Origin: Actinomycetales bacterium
GTDB taxonomy: Bacteria; Actinomycetota; Actinomycetes; S36-B12
Assembly: GCA_018970765.1 (NCBI GenBank)
Contig: JAGWVT010000027.1
Coordinates: 1-32,626, forward strand
DNA length: 32,626 bases
Reading direction: 5' to 3'
Shown piece after piece: positions 31,446 through 32,626 of this stretch. Made by a program: the position numbers and the translations under genes. How positions within the stretch are numbered: position 1 is the stretch's first letter; every line of letters begins with the position of its first letter. The notes beneath the pieces were generated by a model. That model made no database searches. It was given only the letters and a program-made list of their open reading frames with translations, and was not told where the DNA came from.

Positions 31446-32626
31446 CCGAGGGCAAATGCAGGCCGGAACTGCGTTGCCTGCACCGGACCGGTCGCAATCA
31501 GATCGCGGACCTGCGCGTATTGATTCGGTGCATCAGAACCATCGGACTGGTTCGGCACGCTTGGATCATCACAGGATTCACCGGGGGCGTAGACCCGAAG
31601 ATTCGCCACCTCGGTCGTGGGTACCGGCAAACGCAACGCAAACGGCTGCGGATTGTTCGGCTCGGCGACGACGGTCGTACTGACCTGCTGTTCACCCGCT
31701 GCCAGCGTGATCGTGACCGGACGCGCCGAGCACACCGGTGCCATCACAGCACCGCGCACCGTGTCGATCGCGGCGGTGTCCTGGATCGGGGTGAGTTGGA
31801 AACTGCCCTGCTCGGCTCGCGTCCACCACCAGGCGTGATCCAGTTCGCTGTACCGCGGTCCAGTTGTTGCTTCGTCTGGAGTGATGAGGGCCTGGCCGAA
31901 AAACGCGGCAATTGCATCCGTCCACTGCGCTGGTAGGGAGGGCTCACCGATGGCGAAGGCCTGCCACTGTCCATCAACAGCGCTCGCCACCGGCGCCCCG
32001 AAGCGGGCGGTTAGGTTCTCGAGTACTGGACCAATCTCTTCACCGTAGTAACCGCGCGTATCGACGTGGATCGCACAGAAGCCCGCCTCGCGCAGCAGTT
32101 GGACCGTCATATCACCTGGCACCATGGGAAGTTGAGCAGCCCAGACGCTGGAATCTGTTGCGCGCACTGCGCCATAGGTAAACGACTTTTCGCGATTAGC
32201 TAATGCCGTCCAGAAGTGTTCGTAATCCGGCATACCCCGCGTGTCACCGGCTTCCGGGTATGGCACGTACGGCAACTGCAGCACCGCGCAACTACCTGGA
32301 ATCGCGGTGTTGACATCACTTGCGTACTGCTTTGCCGCTTGACTCTGTGCACTGGCAGTGGCCACGTTCGTCGCATACGGTTCGCGAAATGGCGCTACAG
32401 CGTCAACGGCCGTCAACGCCAGGATGACTATGGCCACCGGAACCGCTAATGCCACACGCATTGACCACCGTCGCCATGAGGTCTGCGCGAGTGCTGCTGC
32501 GGCACCAAGGAGGAAGAGCAGGAGCAGGATCGGCACAAGTCTGTTCCAGGCACGGATCTGCGCAGTCACCGCTCCCGCGAACAGATAGTTCAAGCCCCAG
32601 GGAACGAAGAACAGCAACGTCCACAC
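31442..32626 (-). CDS. C-terminal part of a second polytopic membrane protein, GT-C-like (5' end outside window)
   Basis: The frame is open to the right edge, so the 5' end of the gene is missing. The visible 394 residues contain three membrane helices (up to about residue 80) and a large outer domain of about 300 residues with scattered cysteines. The domain begins with SCAVLQLPYVPYPEAG, then DYEHFWTAL, a pattern seen after the membrane part of GT-C or YfhO-like glycosyltransferases. I cannot name the family with certainty. It is convergent with the other GT-C-like gene and their TAG stops interlock at CTAG (31442-31445). The two may act on the same envelope glycan. Confidence 0.65.
   Translation of the reverse strand: MWTLLFFVPWGLNYLFAGAVTAQIRAWNRLVPILLLLFLLGAAAALAQTSWRRWSMRVALAVPVAIVILALTAVDAVAPFREPYATNVATASAQSQAAKQYASDVNTAIPGSCAVLQLPYVPYPEAGDTRGMPDYEHFWTALANREKSFTYGAVRATDSSVWAAQLPMVPGDMTVQLLREAGFCAIHVDTRGYYGEEIGPVLENLTARFGAPVASAVDGQWQAFAIGEPSLPAQWTDAIAAFFGQALITPDEATTGPRYSELDHAWWWTRAEQGSFQLTPIQDTAAIDTVRGAVMAPVCSARPVTITLAAGEQQVSTTVVAEPNNPQPFALRLPVPTTEVANLRVYAPGESCDDPSVPNQSDGSDAPNQYAQVRDLIATGPVQATQFRPAFALG

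Overview
The window looks like chromosomal DNA from a high-GC Gram-positive, aerobic actinobacterium. The signs are GC-rich codon use, frequent GTG starts, many ATGA, GTGA and TGATG gene overlaps, a three-subunit proton-translocating transhydrogenase, MmpL-type exporters, a septum-formation family protein and a probable tuberculostearic-type fatty acid pair. No rRNA, phage genes, IS elements or CRISPR were seen. There is one tRNA, for Arg. Both window ends cut through genes. No gene-free stretch exceeds about 140 bases, and GC-skewed antisense frames were treated as shadows.

Layout: 1-800 holds the end of an unknown protein and a small lipoprotein. 811-3894 (minus) is a two-gene unit of a CPA1 Na+/H+ antiporter and a PLP-dependent Orn/Lys/Arg decarboxylase, both plausibly pH or ion homeostasis. 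It is divergent from an MmpL-type RND exporter (4004-6499) with a methionine-rich repeated insert. 6547-7855 (minus) has a TacT-like GNAT toxin, a remnant of its antitoxin that lacks the DNA-binding half (7053-7214), and an anchored unknown protein. 7889-10575 (plus) is a flavoprotein and methyltransferase pair resembling TmsA/TmsB, which make 10-methyl branched fatty acids. 10669-11031 encodes a small His/Gly-rich membrane protein behind a TCACAGC-type triple direct repeat. 11047-13896 (minus) is the pntA1-pntA2-pntB transhydrogenase.

13964-18137 has an orphan ParA ATPase (minus). Divergent from it and on the plus strand come a secreted septum-formation family protein, a FkbM-type methyltransferase, a 50-residue membrane miniprotein, a DsbB-like oxidase with a relocated second cysteine pair, and a VanZ-like protein.

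18107-26786 is the most unusual region. Seven minus-strand genes, each overlapping the next, encode a membrane-anchored cupredoxin, cytochrome oxidase subunits II, I and III-like, a CopD-domain membrane protein, a two-TM protein and an MFS exporter. A CtaG assembly factor is divergent from the operon. By alignment by eye, subunit I has an intact active site and D-channel, but the K-channel lysine, threonine and serine are replaced. It also carries two extra N-terminal membrane spans.

26854-32626 contains tRNA-Arg(ACG), a Phd/VapC-type toxin-antitoxin pair whose toxin gene ends against the tRNA, a SAM methyltransferase, a secreted thermonuclease with a probable lamin-tail domain, and two convergent polytopic membrane proteins that look like GT-C glycosyltransferases. 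Assignments rest on reading motifs by eye. No database search was run.
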